Source: Ehretia macrophylla (lineage: Eukaryota; Streptophyta; Magnoliopsida; Boraginales; Ehretiaceae). From it: a stretch of 64,000 bases of DNA. The notes beneath the pieces were generated by a model, which saw only the letters and a list, made by a program, of their open reading frames with translations, was not told the origin of the DNA and made no database searches. A program made the translations under genes and the position numbers. Shown here piece after piece: positions 48,041-60,328 of this stretch (the first letter of the stretch is position 1; every line of letters starts with the position of its first letter). The stretch lies in NCBI GenBank assembly GCA_037974665.1, contig CM075769.1, forward strand, positions 80,295,190 to 80,359,189, in the 5' to 3' direction.

Positions 48041-48156
48041 TGCGATCATACCAGCACTAATGCACCGGATCCCATCAGAACTCCGAAGTTAAGCGTGCTT
48101 GGGCGAGAGTAGCACTAGGATTGATGACCCCATGGGAAGTCCTCGTGTTGCACCCC
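48038..48156 (+). rRNA. 5S rRNA: 5S rRNA copy 48, fused to the LTR end
   Basis: Full length with four differences (76, 85, 87, 95), of the GATTG/CCCCATGG subfamily. The bases upstream are the chromovirus 3' LTR end plus AC, so the usual TATA-like box and TGGGCC repeat are displaced by 9.5 kb. The C at -1 is kept by the target duplication. Confidence 0.95.
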
Positions 48157-48712
48157 CTTTCAATTTTTTTTCCCTTGTTAGGGTTGCCAAGATGCTTTAT
48201 CCACCAAATCTCTATTACCGAATCCCATGGAACATTAGGCAGGACAACTTCGCTTCACGTAAAGGCCGGGCCCGCAAACCGAGGGCGTAGGGTTTGTGAC
48301 CAGGTCTCCGTCACTGCGGTGCCCATAACTTTTGATCCGTACGGAGTTACGCGGCGCATAGCATACCGTTGCAAAGCTCTTAGAGAGCTCTACGACGTGG
48401 GCAGCGAGCGGGCTCGCTGTGCCCATTTTTGAAGCCCAAAATAGAAAGTTTACATCAGTTTCAGGCCACTTTTCCTCTTTTGCCCTATTTTTCCGTCCCT
48501 GATCGTACGTCGTGAGCTGTTAAAAGGACGACAACCTGACTTGCGGTACATCAGAGGGCCCTACAATGTGTCGATATCATGTCTTGCGAGGATGCTGCAT
48601 TGTTGAAGCAGATGGGTTGTCGTTAAGCCAATTGGGCCTTTTGAATGGGCCATCTCTCTGGGCTGGCACTGTGAACCGTTAACACGTAAAGGAATTGTGC
48701 CCTCAACACGAC

Positions 48713-48831
48713 GGGTGCGATTATACCAGCTCTAATGCACCGGATCCCATCAGAACTTCGAAGTTAAGAGAGCTTGGGCGAGAGTAGTACTAGGATGGGT
48801 GACCCCCTGGGAAGTCCTCGTGTTGCACCCC
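48713..48831 (+). rRNA. 5S rRNA: 5S rRNA copy 49
   Basis: Full length with five differences, including C57A and T59A in the A box. Confidence 0.95.
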
Positions 48832-49389
48832 TTTTTCAATTTCTTTTGCCCTGGTTAGGGTTGCCAAGATACTTTATCCACCAAATCTCTATTACCGAAT
48901 CTCACGGAACATTGGGCAAGACAACTTTGCTTCACGTAGAGGCTGGGCCCGCAAACCGAGGCCGTAGGGTTTGTGACCAGGTCTCCATCGCTGCGGTACC
49001 CATAACTTTTGATTCGCAAGGAGTTACGCGGCGCACAGCATACCGTTGCAAAGCTCTCCGAGAAATCTACGACGGGGGCAGCGAGCTTGCTCGCTGTGCC
49101 CATTTTTGGAGCCCAAAATCGAACGTTTTCATCTATTTCAGGCCACTTTTCTTCTTTTGCCATGTTTTTCCATCCCGGATCGTACGTCGTGAGCTATTAA
49201 AAGGACGACAACCTGACTCGCGGTACATTAGAGGGCCCTACATCGTTTCGATATCACGTCTTGCGAGGATGCTGCGTTGTTGAAGCGGTTGGGTTGTCGT
49301 TAAGCCCATTGGGCCTTTTGAATGGGCCATCTCTCTAGGCTGGCACTATGAACCGTTAACACATAAAGGAATTGTTCCCTCAACATGAC

Positions 49390-49508
49390 GGGTGCAATCA
49401 TACCAGCACTAATGCACCGGATCCCATCAGAACTCCAAAGTTAAGCGTGCTTAGGCGAGAGTAGTACTAGGATGGGTGACCCCCCGGGAAGTCCTCGTGT
49501 TGCACCCC
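49390..49508 (+). rRNA. 5S rRNA: 5S rRNA copy 50
   Basis: Full length with four differences (7, 48, 64, 96). Its spacer is a sister of that of copy 43. Confidence 0.95.
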
Positions 49509-50068
49509 CTTTTCAATTTTTTTTTGCCCTAGTTAGGGTTGCCAAGATACTTTATCTGCCAAATCTCTATTACCGAATCTCACGAAACATTGGGCAAGAC
49601 AACTTCGCTTCATGTAGAGGCCGGGCCCGCAAACCGAGGTCGTAGGGTTTTGTGACCAGGTCTGCGTCGCTCCGGTGCCCATAACTTTTTATCCGTAAGG
49701 AGTTACGTGGCGCACAACATACCGTTACATAGCTCTCTAAGAGCTCTACGATGGGGGCAGCGAGCCTGCTCGCTGTGCCTATTTTTGGAGCCCAAAATCA
49801 AACATTTTCATTAGTTTCAAGCCACTTTTATTCTTTTGCCCTGTTTTTCCGTCCCGGATCGTACGTCGTGAGCTGTTAAAAGGCCGACAACCTGACTCGC
49901 GGTACATCAGAGGGCCCTACAACGTGTCGATATCACGTCTTGCGAGGATGCTGAGTTGTTGAAGCGGATGGGTTGTCGTTAAGCCCATTGGGTCTTTTGA
50001 ATGGGCCATCTCCCAAGTTTGGCACTGTGAACCGTTAACACATATAGGAATTGTGCTCTCAACATGAC

Positions 50069-50187
50069 GGGTGCGATCATACTAGCACTAATGCACCGGA
50101 TCCCATCAGAACTCCGAAGTTAAGCGTGCTTGGGTGAGAGTAGTATTAGGATGGGTGACCCCTTGGGAGGTCCTCGTGTTGCACCCC
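50069..50187 (+). rRNA. 5S rRNA: 5S rRNA copy 51
   Basis: Full length with five differences. It is the sister of copy 44 (C15T, C78T, A101G), with C67T in the intermediate element. Confidence 0.95.
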
Positions 50188-50745
50188 CTTTTCAATTTTT
50201 TTTGCCCTGGTTAGGGTTGCCAAGATACTTTATCCACCAAATCTCTATTACCGAATCCCACGGAACATTGGGCAAGACAACTTCGCTTCACGTAGAGGCC
50301 GGGCCAGCGAACCGAGGGCGTAGGGTTTGTGACCAAGTCTTCGTTGCTCCGGTGCCCATAACTTTTGATCTGCAAGGAGTTACGCGGCGCACAGCATACC
50401 GTTGCAAAGCTCTATGAGAGCTCTACGATGGGGGCAGCTAGCACGCTCGCTGTGCCCCTTTGTGGAGCCCAAAATCGAACGTTTTTATCAGTTTCAGACT
50501 ACTTTTGTTCTTTTGCTCTATTTTTCCATCCCGGGTCGTACGTCCTGAGTTGTTAAAAGGACGACAACCTGACTCGCGGTAGATCAGAGGGCCCTACAAC
50601 GTGTCGATATCACGTCTTGCGAGGATGCTGCATTGTTGAAGCAGATGGGTTGTCGTTAAGCCCATTGGGCCTTTGAAATGGGCCAACTCTCTAGGTTGGG
50701 ACTGTGAACCGTTAACACATATAGGAATTGTGCCCTCAACATGAC

Positions 50746-50864
50746 GGGTGCGATCATACCAGCACTAATGCACCGGATCCCATCAAAACTCCAAAGTTAA
50801 GCGTGCTTGGGCGAGAGTAGTACTAGGATTAGTGACCCCATGAGAAGCCCTCGTGTTGCACCCC
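50746..50864 (+). rRNA. 5S rRNA: 5S rRNA copy 52
   Basis: Full length with seven differences. ATTAGTGACCCCATGAG in the C box is shared with copy 61. Confidence 0.95.
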
Positions 50865-51421
50865 CTTTCAATTTTTTTTGTCCTTGTTAGGGTTGCCAAG
50901 ATACTTTATCCACCAAATCTCTATTACCGAATCCCACGGAACATTGGGCAAGACAACTTCGCTTCACATAGAGGCCGGGCACGCAAACCGAGGGCGTAGG
51001 GTTTGTGACCAGGTCTCCATCACTCCGGTGCCCATAACTTTTGATCCGTAAGGAGTTACGCGGCACACAGCATACCTTTGCAAAGCTCTCAGAGAGTTCT
51101 ACGACGTGGGCAACGAGCTTGCTCGCTGTGCCCATTTTTGGAGCCAAAAATTGAACGTTTACATCAGTTTCAAGCCACTTTTCTTCTTTTGCCCTATTTT
51201 TTCGTCCCTGATCGTACGTCGTAAGCTGTTAAAAGGACGACAACCTGACTTGCGGTACAACAGAGGGCCCTACAATGTGTCGATATCATGTCTTGCGAGG
51301 ATGCTGCATTGTTGAAGCGGATGGGTTGTCGTTAAGCCCATTGCGCCTTTTGAATGGGCCATCTCTCTAGGCTGGCACTGTGAACCGTTAACACTTAAAG
51401 GAATTGTGCCCTCAACATGAC

Positions 51422-51540
51422 GGGTGCGATCATACCAGCACTAATGCACCGGATCCCATCAGAACTCCGAAGTTAAGCGTGCTTGGGCGAGAGTAGTACT
51501 AGGATGGGTGACCCCCTGGGAAGTCCGCGTGTTGCACCCC
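51422..51540 (+). rRNA. 5S rRNA: 5S rRNA copy 53, closest to consensus
   Basis: Full length with a single difference, T106G (GTCCGCGTG), shared with copies 58 and 62. The internal control region and helix I are intact. Its -25 box is a variant (CTTAAAGG). Confidence 0.97.
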
Positions 51541-52097
51541 TTTTCAATTTCTTTTTCCCTGGTTAGGGTTGCCAAGATACTTTATCCACCAAATCTCTAG
51601 TACCAAATCTCACGGAACATTGGGCAAGACAACTTCACTTCACGAAGAGGCCGGGCCCGCAAACCGAAGGCGTAGGGTTTGTGACCAGGTCTCCGTCTCT
51701 CCGGTGCCCATAACTTTTGATCCGTAAGGCGTTACGCGGCGCACAGCATACCGTTACAAAGCTCTCTGAGAGCTCTACGATGGGGGCAGCGAGCTTGCTC
51801 GCTGAGCCCATTTTCGGAGTCCAAAATTGAACACTTTCATCAGTTTCAGGCCACTTTTCTTCATTTGCCCTATTTTTCCGTCCCGGATCGTACGTCGTGA
51901 GCTGTTTAAAGGACGACAACCTGACTCGTGGTACATCAGAGGGCCCTACAACGTGTCGATATCACGTCTTGCGAGGATGCTGCGTTGTTGAAGCGGATGG
52001 GTTGTCGTTAAGCCCATTTGGCCTTTTGAATGGGCCATCTCTCTAGGCTGGCACTGTGAACCGTTAAGACATATAGGAATTGTGCCATCAACATGAC

Positions 52098-52216
52098 GGT
52101 TGCGATCATACCAGCACTAATGCACCGGATCCCATCAGAACTCCGAAGTTAAGCGTGCTTGGGCAAAAGTAGTACTAGGATTGGTGACCCCATGAGAAGT
52201 CCTCGTGTTGCACCCC
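52098..52216 (+). rRNA. 5S rRNA: 5S rRNA copy 54
   Basis: Full length with six differences, including G3T in helix I and G68A and G70A at the intermediate element. Confidence 0.95.
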
Positions 52217-52773
52217 CTTTCAATTTTTTTTGTCCTTGTTAGGGTTGCCAAGATACTTTATCCACCAAATCACTATTACCGAATCCCACGGAACATTGGG
52301 CAAGACAACTTCGCTTCACATAGAGGCTGGGCCAGCAAACTGAGGGCGTAGGGTTTGTGACCAAGTCTCCGTTGCTCCGGTGCCCAGAACTTTTGATCCG
52401 CAAGGAGTTACGCGGCACACAGCATACCGTTGCAAAGCTCTCTGAGAGCTCTACGACGAGTGCAGCTAGCATGATCGATGTGCCCCTTTTCGGAGCCCCA
52501 AATCGAACATTTTTATGAGTTTCAGGCCACTTTTGTTCTTTTGCTCTATTTTTCCGTCCCGGATCGTACGTCGTGAGTTGTTAAACGGACAACAACCTGA
52601 CTCGCCATACATCAGAGGGCCCTACAACGTGTCGATATCACGTCTTGCGAGGATGCTGTGTTGTTGAAGTAAATGGGTTGTCGTTAATCCCATTGGGCCT
52701 TTTGAATGGGCCATCTCTCTTGGCTGGGACTTTGAACCGTTAACACATAAAGGAATTGTGCCCTCAACATGAT

Positions 52774-52888
52774 GGGTGCGATCATACCAGCACAAATGCA
52801 CCGGATCCCATCAGAACTCCGAAGTTAAGCGTGCTTGGGCAAGAGTAGTAGGATGGGTGGCCCCTGGGAAGTCCTCGTGTTGCACCCC
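52774..52888 (+). pseudogene. 5S rRNA: 5S copy 55 with internal deletions
   Basis: 115 nt: three bases are lost around 76-79, just before the C box, and one from the C run at 91-95; A90G and G68A are also present. Spacing within the internal control region is shortened, so TFIIIA/TFIIIC binding is probably impaired. Confidence 0.9.
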
Positions 52889-53446
52889 CATTTCAATTTT
52901 TTTTGCCTTGGTTAGGGTTGCCAAGATAGTTTATCCACCAAATCTCTATTACCGAATCCCACGGAACATTGGGCAAGACAACTTCGCTTCATGTAGAGGC
53001 CGGGCCCGCAAACCGAGGGCGTAGGGTTTGTGACCAGGTCTCCGTCGCTCCGGTGCCCATAACTTTTGATCCGTAAGGAGTTACGCGGCGCACAACATAC
53101 CGTTGCAAAGCCCTCTAAGAGCTCTACGACGGGGGCAGCCAGCTTGCTCGTTGTGCCCATTTCTGGATCCCAAAATCGAACGTTTTCATCAGTTTCAGGC
53201 CACTTTTCTTCTTTTGCTCTATTTTTCCGTCCCAGATCATACGTCGTGAGCTGTTAAAAGGACGACAACCTGACTTGCGGGACATCAAAGGGCCCTACAA
53301 CATGTCGATATCAAGTCTTGCGTGGATGCAGCGTTGTTGAAGCGGATGGGTTGTCGTTAAACCCATTGGGCCTTTTGAATGGGCGATCTCTCTAGGCTGG
53401 CATTGCGAACCGTTAACACATAAAGGAATTGTGCCTTCAACATGAC

Positions 53447-53565
53447 GGGTGCGATCATACCAGCACTAATGCACCGGATCCCATCAGAACTCCGAAGTTA
53501 AGCGAGCTTGGGCGAGAGTAGTACTAGGATTGGTGACACCCTGGGAAGTCCTCGTGTTGCACCCA
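53447..53565 (+). rRNA. 5S rRNA: 5S rRNA copy 56
   Basis: Full length with four differences (59, 85, 92, 119). It opens the first four-unit block; T59A is shared with copies 49 and 60. Confidence 0.95.
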
Positions 53566-54122
53566 TTTTCAATTTCTTTTGCCCTGGTTAGGGTTGCCAA
53601 GATACTTTATCCACCAAATCTCTATTACCGAATCTCACGGAACATTGGGCAAGACAACTTCGCTTCACGTAGAGGCCGGGCCCGCAAACCAAGGGCGTAG
53701 GGTTTGTGACCAGCTCTCCGTCACTGCGGTGCCCATAACTTTTTATCCGCAAGGAGTTACGCGGCGCACAGCATACCGTTGCAAAGCTCTCTGAGAGCTC
53801 TACGACGGGGGCAGCGAGCTTGCTCGCTTTGCCAATTTTTGGAGCCCAAAATCGAACGTTTTCATCTGTTTCATGCCACTTTTCTTCTTTTGCCCTGTTT
53901 TTCCATCCCGGATCGTACGTCGTGAGCTGTTAAAAGGACTACAACCTGACTCGCGATACAAGAGAGGGCCCTACATCGTGTCGATATCACGTCTTGCGAG
54001 GATGCTGCATTGTTGAAACAGATGGATTGTCGTTAAGCCCATTGGGCCTTTTGAGCGGGCCATCTCTCCAGGCTAGCATTGTGAACCGTTAACACATATA
54101 GGAATTGTGCCCTCTACATGAC

Positions 54123-54241
54123 GGTAACGATCATACCAGCACTAATGCACCGGATCCCATCAGAACATCGAAGTTAAACATGCTTGGGCGAGAGTAGTAC
54201 TAGGATGGGTGTCCCCATGGGAAGTCCTCGTGTTGCACCCC
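54123..54241 (+). rRNA. 5S rRNA: 5S rRNA copy 57
   Basis: Full length with nine differences, three at 3-5 that disrupt helix I and two in the A box (56, 58). Probably inactive. Confidence 0.94.
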
Positions 54242-54798
54242 CTTTCAAATTTTTTTGTCCTTGTTAGGGTTGCCAAGATACTTTATCCACCAAATCTCTA
54301 TTATCGAATCCCACAGAACATTGGGCAAGACAACTTCTCTTCACATAGAGGCCGGGCCCGCAAACCGAGGGCGTAGGTTTTGTGACAAGGTCTCAGTCGC
54401 TCCGGTGCCCATAACTTTTGATTCGTAAGGAGTTACGCGGCACACAGCATACCGTTGCAAAGCTCTCAGAGAGTTCTATGACGTGGGCAACGAGCTTGCT
54501 CGCTGTGCCCATTTTTGGAGTCAAAAATTGAACGTTTACATCAGTTTCAGGCCACTTTTCTTCTTTTGCCCTATTTTTCCGTCCCTGATCGTAAGTCGTG
54601 AGCTGTTAAAAGGACGACCACCTGACTTACGGTACATCAGAGGGCCCTACAATGTGTCGATATCATGTCTTGTGAGGATGCTGCATTGTTGAAGAGGATG
54701 GGTTGTCGTTAAGCCCATTGGGCCTTTTGAATGGGCCATCTCTCTAGGCTGGCACTGTGAACCGTTAACACATAAAGGAATTGTGCCCTCAACATGAC

Positions 54799-54917
54799 GG
54801 GTGCGATCATACCAGCACTAATGCACCGGATCCCATCAGAACTCCGAAGTTAAGCGTGCTTGGGCGAGAGTAGTACTAGGATGGGTGACCCCCTGGGAAG
54901 TCCGCGTGTTGCATCTC
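54799..54917 (+). rRNA. 5S rRNA: 5S rRNA copy 58
   Basis: Full length with three differences, all at the 3' end (106, 116, 118). The internal promoter matches the consensus, but helix I is weakened. Confidence 0.95.
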
Positions 54918-55473
54918 TTTTCAATTTCTTTTCCCCTGGTTAGGGTTGCCAAGATACTTTATCCACCAAATCTCTACTACCGAATCTCACGGAATATTGG
55001 GCAAGACAACTTCGCTTCACGTGGAGGCCGGGCCCGCAAACTGAGGGCGTAGGGTTTGTGACCAGGTCTTCGTCGCTCCGGTGCCCATAACTTTTGATCC
55101 GTAAGGAGTTATGCGGCGCACAGCATACCGTTAAAAAGCTCTCTGAGAGGTCTATGACAGGGGCAGCGAGCTTGCTCGCTGTGCCCATTTTTGGAGTCCA
55201 AAATTGAACATTTTCATCCGTTTCAGGCCACTTTTCTTCTTTTGCCTTATTTTTCATCCCGGATCGTACGTCGTGAGCTATTTAAAGGACGACAACCTGA
55301 CTCGTGGTACATCAGAGGGCCTTACAACGTGTCGATATCACGTCTTGCGAGGATGCTGCGTTGTTGAAGCGGATGGGTCGTCGTTAAGCCCATTTGGCCT
55401 TTTGAATGGGCCATCTCTCTAGGCTGGCACTGTGAACCGTTAAGACATATAGGAATTGTGCCTTCAACATGAT

Positions 55474-55592
55474 GGTTACGATCATACCAGCACTAATGCA
55501 CCGGATCCCATTAGAACTCCGATGTTAAGCGTGCTTGGGTGAGAGTAGTACTAGGATTGGTGTCCCCATGGGAAGTCCTCGTGTTGCACACC
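55474..55592 (+). rRNA. 5S rRNA: 5S rRNA copy 59
   Basis: Full length with nine differences, including G3T, G5A, A50T and A90T (GTGTCCCCATGG). A50T and A90T are shared with copies 63 and 70. Confidence 0.94.
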
Positions 55593-56150
55593 TTTTTCAA
55601 TTTTTTTTGCGCTGGTTAGGGTTGCCAAGATACTTTATCCACCAAATCTCTACTACCGAATCCCACGAAACATTGGGCAAGACAACTTCACTTCACGTAG
55701 AGGCTGGGCCTGCAAACCGGGGGCGTTGGGCTTATGACCAAGTCTCCGTTGCTCCGGTGCCCAAAACTTTTGATCCGCAAGGAGTTACGCGGCGCACAGC
55801 ATACCGTTGCAAAGCTCTCTGAGAGCTCTACGACGAGGGCAGCTAGCATGCTCGCTGTGCCCCTTTTTGGAGCCACAAATCGAACGTTTTCATTAGTTTC
55901 AAGCCACTTTTGTTCATTTACTCTATTTTTCTGTCCCGGATCGTACGTCGTGAGTTGTTAAAAGGACAACAACCAGACTCGCCGTACATCAAATGGCCCT
56001 ACAACGTGTCGATATCACGTCTTGCGAGGATGCTGCGTTGTTGAAGTAGATGGGTTGTTGTTAAGCCCATTGGGCCTTTTGAATGGGCCATCTCTCTAGG
56101 CTGGCACTGTGAACCGTTAACACATAAAGGAATTGTGCCCTCAACATGAT

Positions 56151-56269
56151 AGTTGCGATCATACCAGCACTAATGCACCAGATCCCATCAGAACTCCGAA
56201 GTTAAGCGAGCTTGGGCGAGAGTAGTACTAGGATGGGAGACCTCCTGGGAAGTCCTCGTGTTGCACCCC
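56151..56269 (+). rRNA. 5S rRNA: 5S rRNA copy 60
   Basis: Full length with six differences, including G1A and G3T, and T88A in the C box. It opens the second four-unit block. Confidence 0.94.
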
Positions 56270-56827
56270 CTTTTCAATTTCTTTTACCCTGGTTAGGGTT
56301 GCCAAGATACTTTATCCACCAAATCTCTATTACTGAATCTCAAGGAACATTGGGCAAGACAACTTCGCTTCACGTAGAGGCCGGGCCCGCAAACCGAGGG
56401 CGTAGGGTTTGTGACCAGGTCTCCGTCGCTGCGGTGCCCATAACTTTTGATCCGCAAGGCGTTACGCGGCGCACAGCATACCGTTGCAAAGCTCTCTGAG
56501 AGCTCTACGACGGGGGCAGCAAGCTTGCTCGCTGTGCCCATTTTTGGAGCCCAAAATCGAACATTTTCATCTATTTCATGCCACTTTTCTTCTTTTGCCC
56601 TGATTTTTCGTCCCGGATCGTACGTCGTGAGCTTTTAAAAGGACGACAACCTGACTCGCGGTACATTAGAGGGCCCTACATCATGTTGATATCACGTCTT
56701 GCGAGGATGCTACGTTGTTGAAGCGGATGGGTTGTCGTTAAGACCATTTGGCCTCTTGAATGGGCCATCTCTCTAGGCTAGCACTGTGAACCGTTAAGAC
56801 ATATAGGAATTGTCCCTTCAACATGAC

Positions 56828-56946
56828 GGGTGTGATCATACCAGCACTAATGCACCGGATCGCATCAGAACTCCGAAGTTAAACGTGCTTTGGTGAGAGT
56901 AGTAGTAGGATTAGTGACCCCATGAGAAGTCCTCGTGTTGCACCCC
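56828..56946 (+). rRNA. 5S rRNA: 5S rRNA copy 61
   Basis: Full length with about ten differences across the A, intermediate and C elements. Probably inactive. Confidence 0.93.
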
Positions 56947-57503
56947 CTTTCAATTTTTTTTGTCCTTGTTAGGGTTGCCAAGATACTTTATCCACCAAAT
57001 CTCTATTACCAAATCCCACGGAACATTGGGCAAGACAACTTCGCTTCACATAGAGGGCGAGCCCGCAAACCGCGGGCGTAGGGTTTGTGACCAGGTCTCC
57101 GTCGCTCCGGTGCCCATAACTTTTGATCCGTAAGGAGTTACGCGGCACACAGCATACCGTTCCAAAGCTCTCAGAGAGTTCTACGACGTGGGCAACGAGC
57201 TTGCTCATTGTGCCCATTTTTGGAGCCCAAAATTGAACGTTTACATCAGTTTCAAGCCACTTTTCTTCTTTTGCCCTATTTTTACGTCCCTGATTGTACG
57301 TCGTGAGCTGTTAAAAGGACGACAACCTAACTCGTGGTACATCAGAGGGCCCTACAACATGTCGGTATCACGTCTTGTAAGGATGCTGCGTTGTTGAAGT
57401 AGATGGGTTGTTGTTAAGCCCATTGGGCCTTTTGTATGGGCCATCTCTCTAGGCTGGCACTGTGAACCGTTAACACATAAAGGAATTGTGCCCTCAACAT
57501 GAT

Positions 57504-57622
57504 GAGTGCGATCATACCAGCACTAATGCACCGGATCCCATCAGAACTCCGAAGTTAAGCGTGCTTGGGCGAGAGTAGTACTAGGATGGGTGACCCCATG
57601 GGAAGTCCGCGTGTTGCACCCC
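57504..57622 (+). rRNA. 5S rRNA: 5S rRNA copy 62
   Basis: Full length with three differences (G2A, C95A, T106G). The class counterpart of copy 58. Confidence 0.95.
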
Positions 57623-58179
57623 TTTTCAATTTCTTTTCCCTTGGTTAGGGTTGCCAAGATACTTTATCCACCAAATCTCTATTACCAAATCTCACTGAAC
57701 ATTGGGCAAGACAACTTCGCTTCACGTAGAGGCCAGGCCCGCAAACCGAGGGCGTAGGGTTTGTGACCAGGTCTCCGTCGCTCCGGTGCCCATAACTTTT
57801 GATCCGTAAGGAGTTACGTGGTGCACAGTATACCGTTACAAAGCTCTCTGAGAGATCTACGACGGGGGCAGTGAGCTTGCTCGCTGTGCCCATTTTTGGA
57901 GTCCAAAATTGAACATTTTCATCAATTTCAGGCCACTTTTCTTCTTTTGCCCTGTTTTTCCTTCCCGGATCGTACGTCGTGAGCTGTTTAAAGGACGACA
58001 ACCTGACTCGTGGTACATTAGAGGGCCCTACAACGTGTCGATATCACGTCTTCCGAGGATGCAGCGTTGTTGAAGCGGATGGGTTGTCGTTAAGCCCATT
58101 TTGCCTTTTGAATGGGCCATCTCTATAGGCTGGCACTGTGAACCGTTAAGACATATAGGAATTGTGCCCTCAACATGAC

Positions 58180-58298
58180 GGTTGCGATCATACCAGCACT
58201 AATGCACCGGATCCCATTAGAACACCGATGTTAAGCGTGCTTGGGCGAGAGTAGTACTAGGATGGGTGTCCCCATGGGAAGTCCTCGTGTTGCACACT
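58180..58298 (+). rRNA. 5S rRNA: 5S rRNA copy 63
   Basis: Full length with about eight differences. The class counterpart of copy 59; the 3' end GCACACT breaks helix I. Confidence 0.94.
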
Positions 58299-58856
58299 CT
58301 TTTCAATTTTTTTTGCCCTGGTTAGGGTTGCGAAGATACTTTATCCACCAAATCTCTATTACCGAATCCCACGGAACATTGGGCAAGACAACTTCACTTC
58401 ACGTAGAGGCTGGGCCCGCAAACCGAGGGCGTACGGTTTGTGACCAAGTCTCCGTTGCTCCGGTGCCCAGAACTTTTGATCCGCAAGGAGTTACGCAGCG
58501 CACAGCATACCGTTGGAAAGCTCTCTGAGAGCTCTACAACGAGGGCAGCTAGCGTGCTCGATGTGCCCCTTTTTGGAGCCCCAAATCGAACATTTTCATT
58601 AGTTTCAGGCCACTTTTGTTCTTTAGCTTTATTGTTCCGTCCCGGATCGTACGTCGTGAGTTGTTAAAAGGACAACAACCTGACTCGCCATACATCAGAT
58701 GGCCCTACAACTTGTCGATATCACGTCTTGCGAGGATGCTGTGTTGTTGAAGTAGATGGGTTGTCATTAAGCCCATTGGGCCTTTTGAATGGGCCATCTC
58801 TCTTGGCCGGGACTTTGAACCGTTAACACATATAGGAATTGTGCCCTTAACATGGC

Positions 58857-58975
58857 GGGTGCGATCATACCAGCACTAATGCTCCGGATCCCATCAGAAC
58901 TCCGAAGTTAAGCGTGCTTCGGCGAGAGTAGTACTAGGATTGGTGACCCCATGGGAAGTCCTCGTGTTGTACCCC
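58857..58975 (+). rRNA. 5S rRNA: 5S rRNA copy 64
   Basis: Full length with five differences, including G85T and C95A of the copy 45 subfamily. Confidence 0.95.
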
Positions 58976-59533
58976 CTTTCAAATTTTTTTGCCCTTGTTA
59001 GGGTTGCCAAGATACTTTATCCACCAAATCTGTATTACCGAATCCCACGGAACATTGGGCAAGACAACTTCGCTTCACGTAGAGGCCGGGCCCGTAAACC
59101 GATGGCGTAGGGTTTGTGACCTGGTCTCCGTCGCTCCGGTGCCCATAACTGTTGATCCGTAAGGAGTTACGCGGCGCACAACATACCGTTGCAAAGCTCT
59201 CTGAGAGCTCTACGCCGGGTGCAGCGAGCTTGCTCGCTGTGTCCATTTTTGGAGCCCAAAATTGAACATTTTCATCAGTTTCAGGCCACTTTTCTTCCTT
59301 TGCCCTATTTTTCCATCCCGGATCGTATGTCGTGAGCTGTTAAAAAAGACGACAACCTAACTCGCGGTACATCAGAGGGCCCTACATCGTGTCGATATCA
59401 CGTCTTGGGAGGATGTTGCGTTGTTGAAGCGGATGGGTTGTCGTTAAGCCCATTGGGCCTTTTGAATGGGCCATCTCTCTAGGCTGGCACTGTGAACCTT
59501 TAACACATATAGGAATTGTTCCCTCAACAAGAC

Positions 59534-59652
59534 GGTTGCGATCATACCAGCACTAATGCACCGGATCCCATCAAAACTCCGACGTTAAGCGTGCTTGGGC
59601 GAGAGTAGTACTAGGATGGGTGTCCCCATGGGAAGTCCTCGTGTTGCACCCC
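59534..59652 (+). rRNA. 5S rRNA: 5S rRNA copy 65
   Basis: Full length with five differences (3, 41, 50, 90, 95), of the GTGTCCCCATGG class. With copy 66 it matches copies 70-71. Confidence 0.95.
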
Positions 59653-60209
59653 CTTTTCAATTTTTTTTGCCATGGTTAGAGTTGCCAAGATACTTTATCC
59701 ATCAAATCTCTATTACCGAATCCCACGGAACATTGGGCAAGACAAATTCGCTTCAAGTAGAGGCCAGGCCCGCAAACCGAGGGCGTAGGGTTTGTGACCA
59801 AGTCTCCGTTGCTCCGATGCCCAGAACTTTTGATCCGCAAGGATTTACGCGGCGCACAGCATACCGTTGCAAAGCTCTCTGAGAGCTCTACAACGGGGGC
59901 AGCTAGCATGCTCGCTATGCCCCTTTTTGGAGCTGAAAATCGAACGTTTTCATCAGTTTCAAGCCACTTTTGTTCTTTTATTCTTTATTTCCGTCCCGGA
60001 TCGTACGTCATGAGTCGTTAAAAGGACGACAACCTGACTTGCGGTATATCAGAGCGCCCTAAAATGTTTCGATATCACGTCTTACGAGGATGCTGCGTTG
60101 TTGAAGCGGATGGGTTGTCGTTAAGCCTATTGGGCCTTTTGAATGGGCCATCTCTCTACGCTGGCACTATCAACTGTTAACACATATAGGAATTGTTCCT
60201 CAACATGAC

Positions 60210-60328
60210 GGGTGCAATCATACCAGCACTAATGCACCGGATCCCATCAGAACTCCGAAGTTAAGCGTGCTTGGGCGAAAGTACTACTAGGATGGGCGAC
60301 CCCCAGGGAAGTACTCGTGTTGCACCCC
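60210..60328 (+). rRNA. 5S rRNA: 5S rRNA copy 66
   Basis: Full length with six differences. C104A (GTACTCG) is shared with copies 67 and 71, and T88C with copy 71. Confidence 0.95.
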
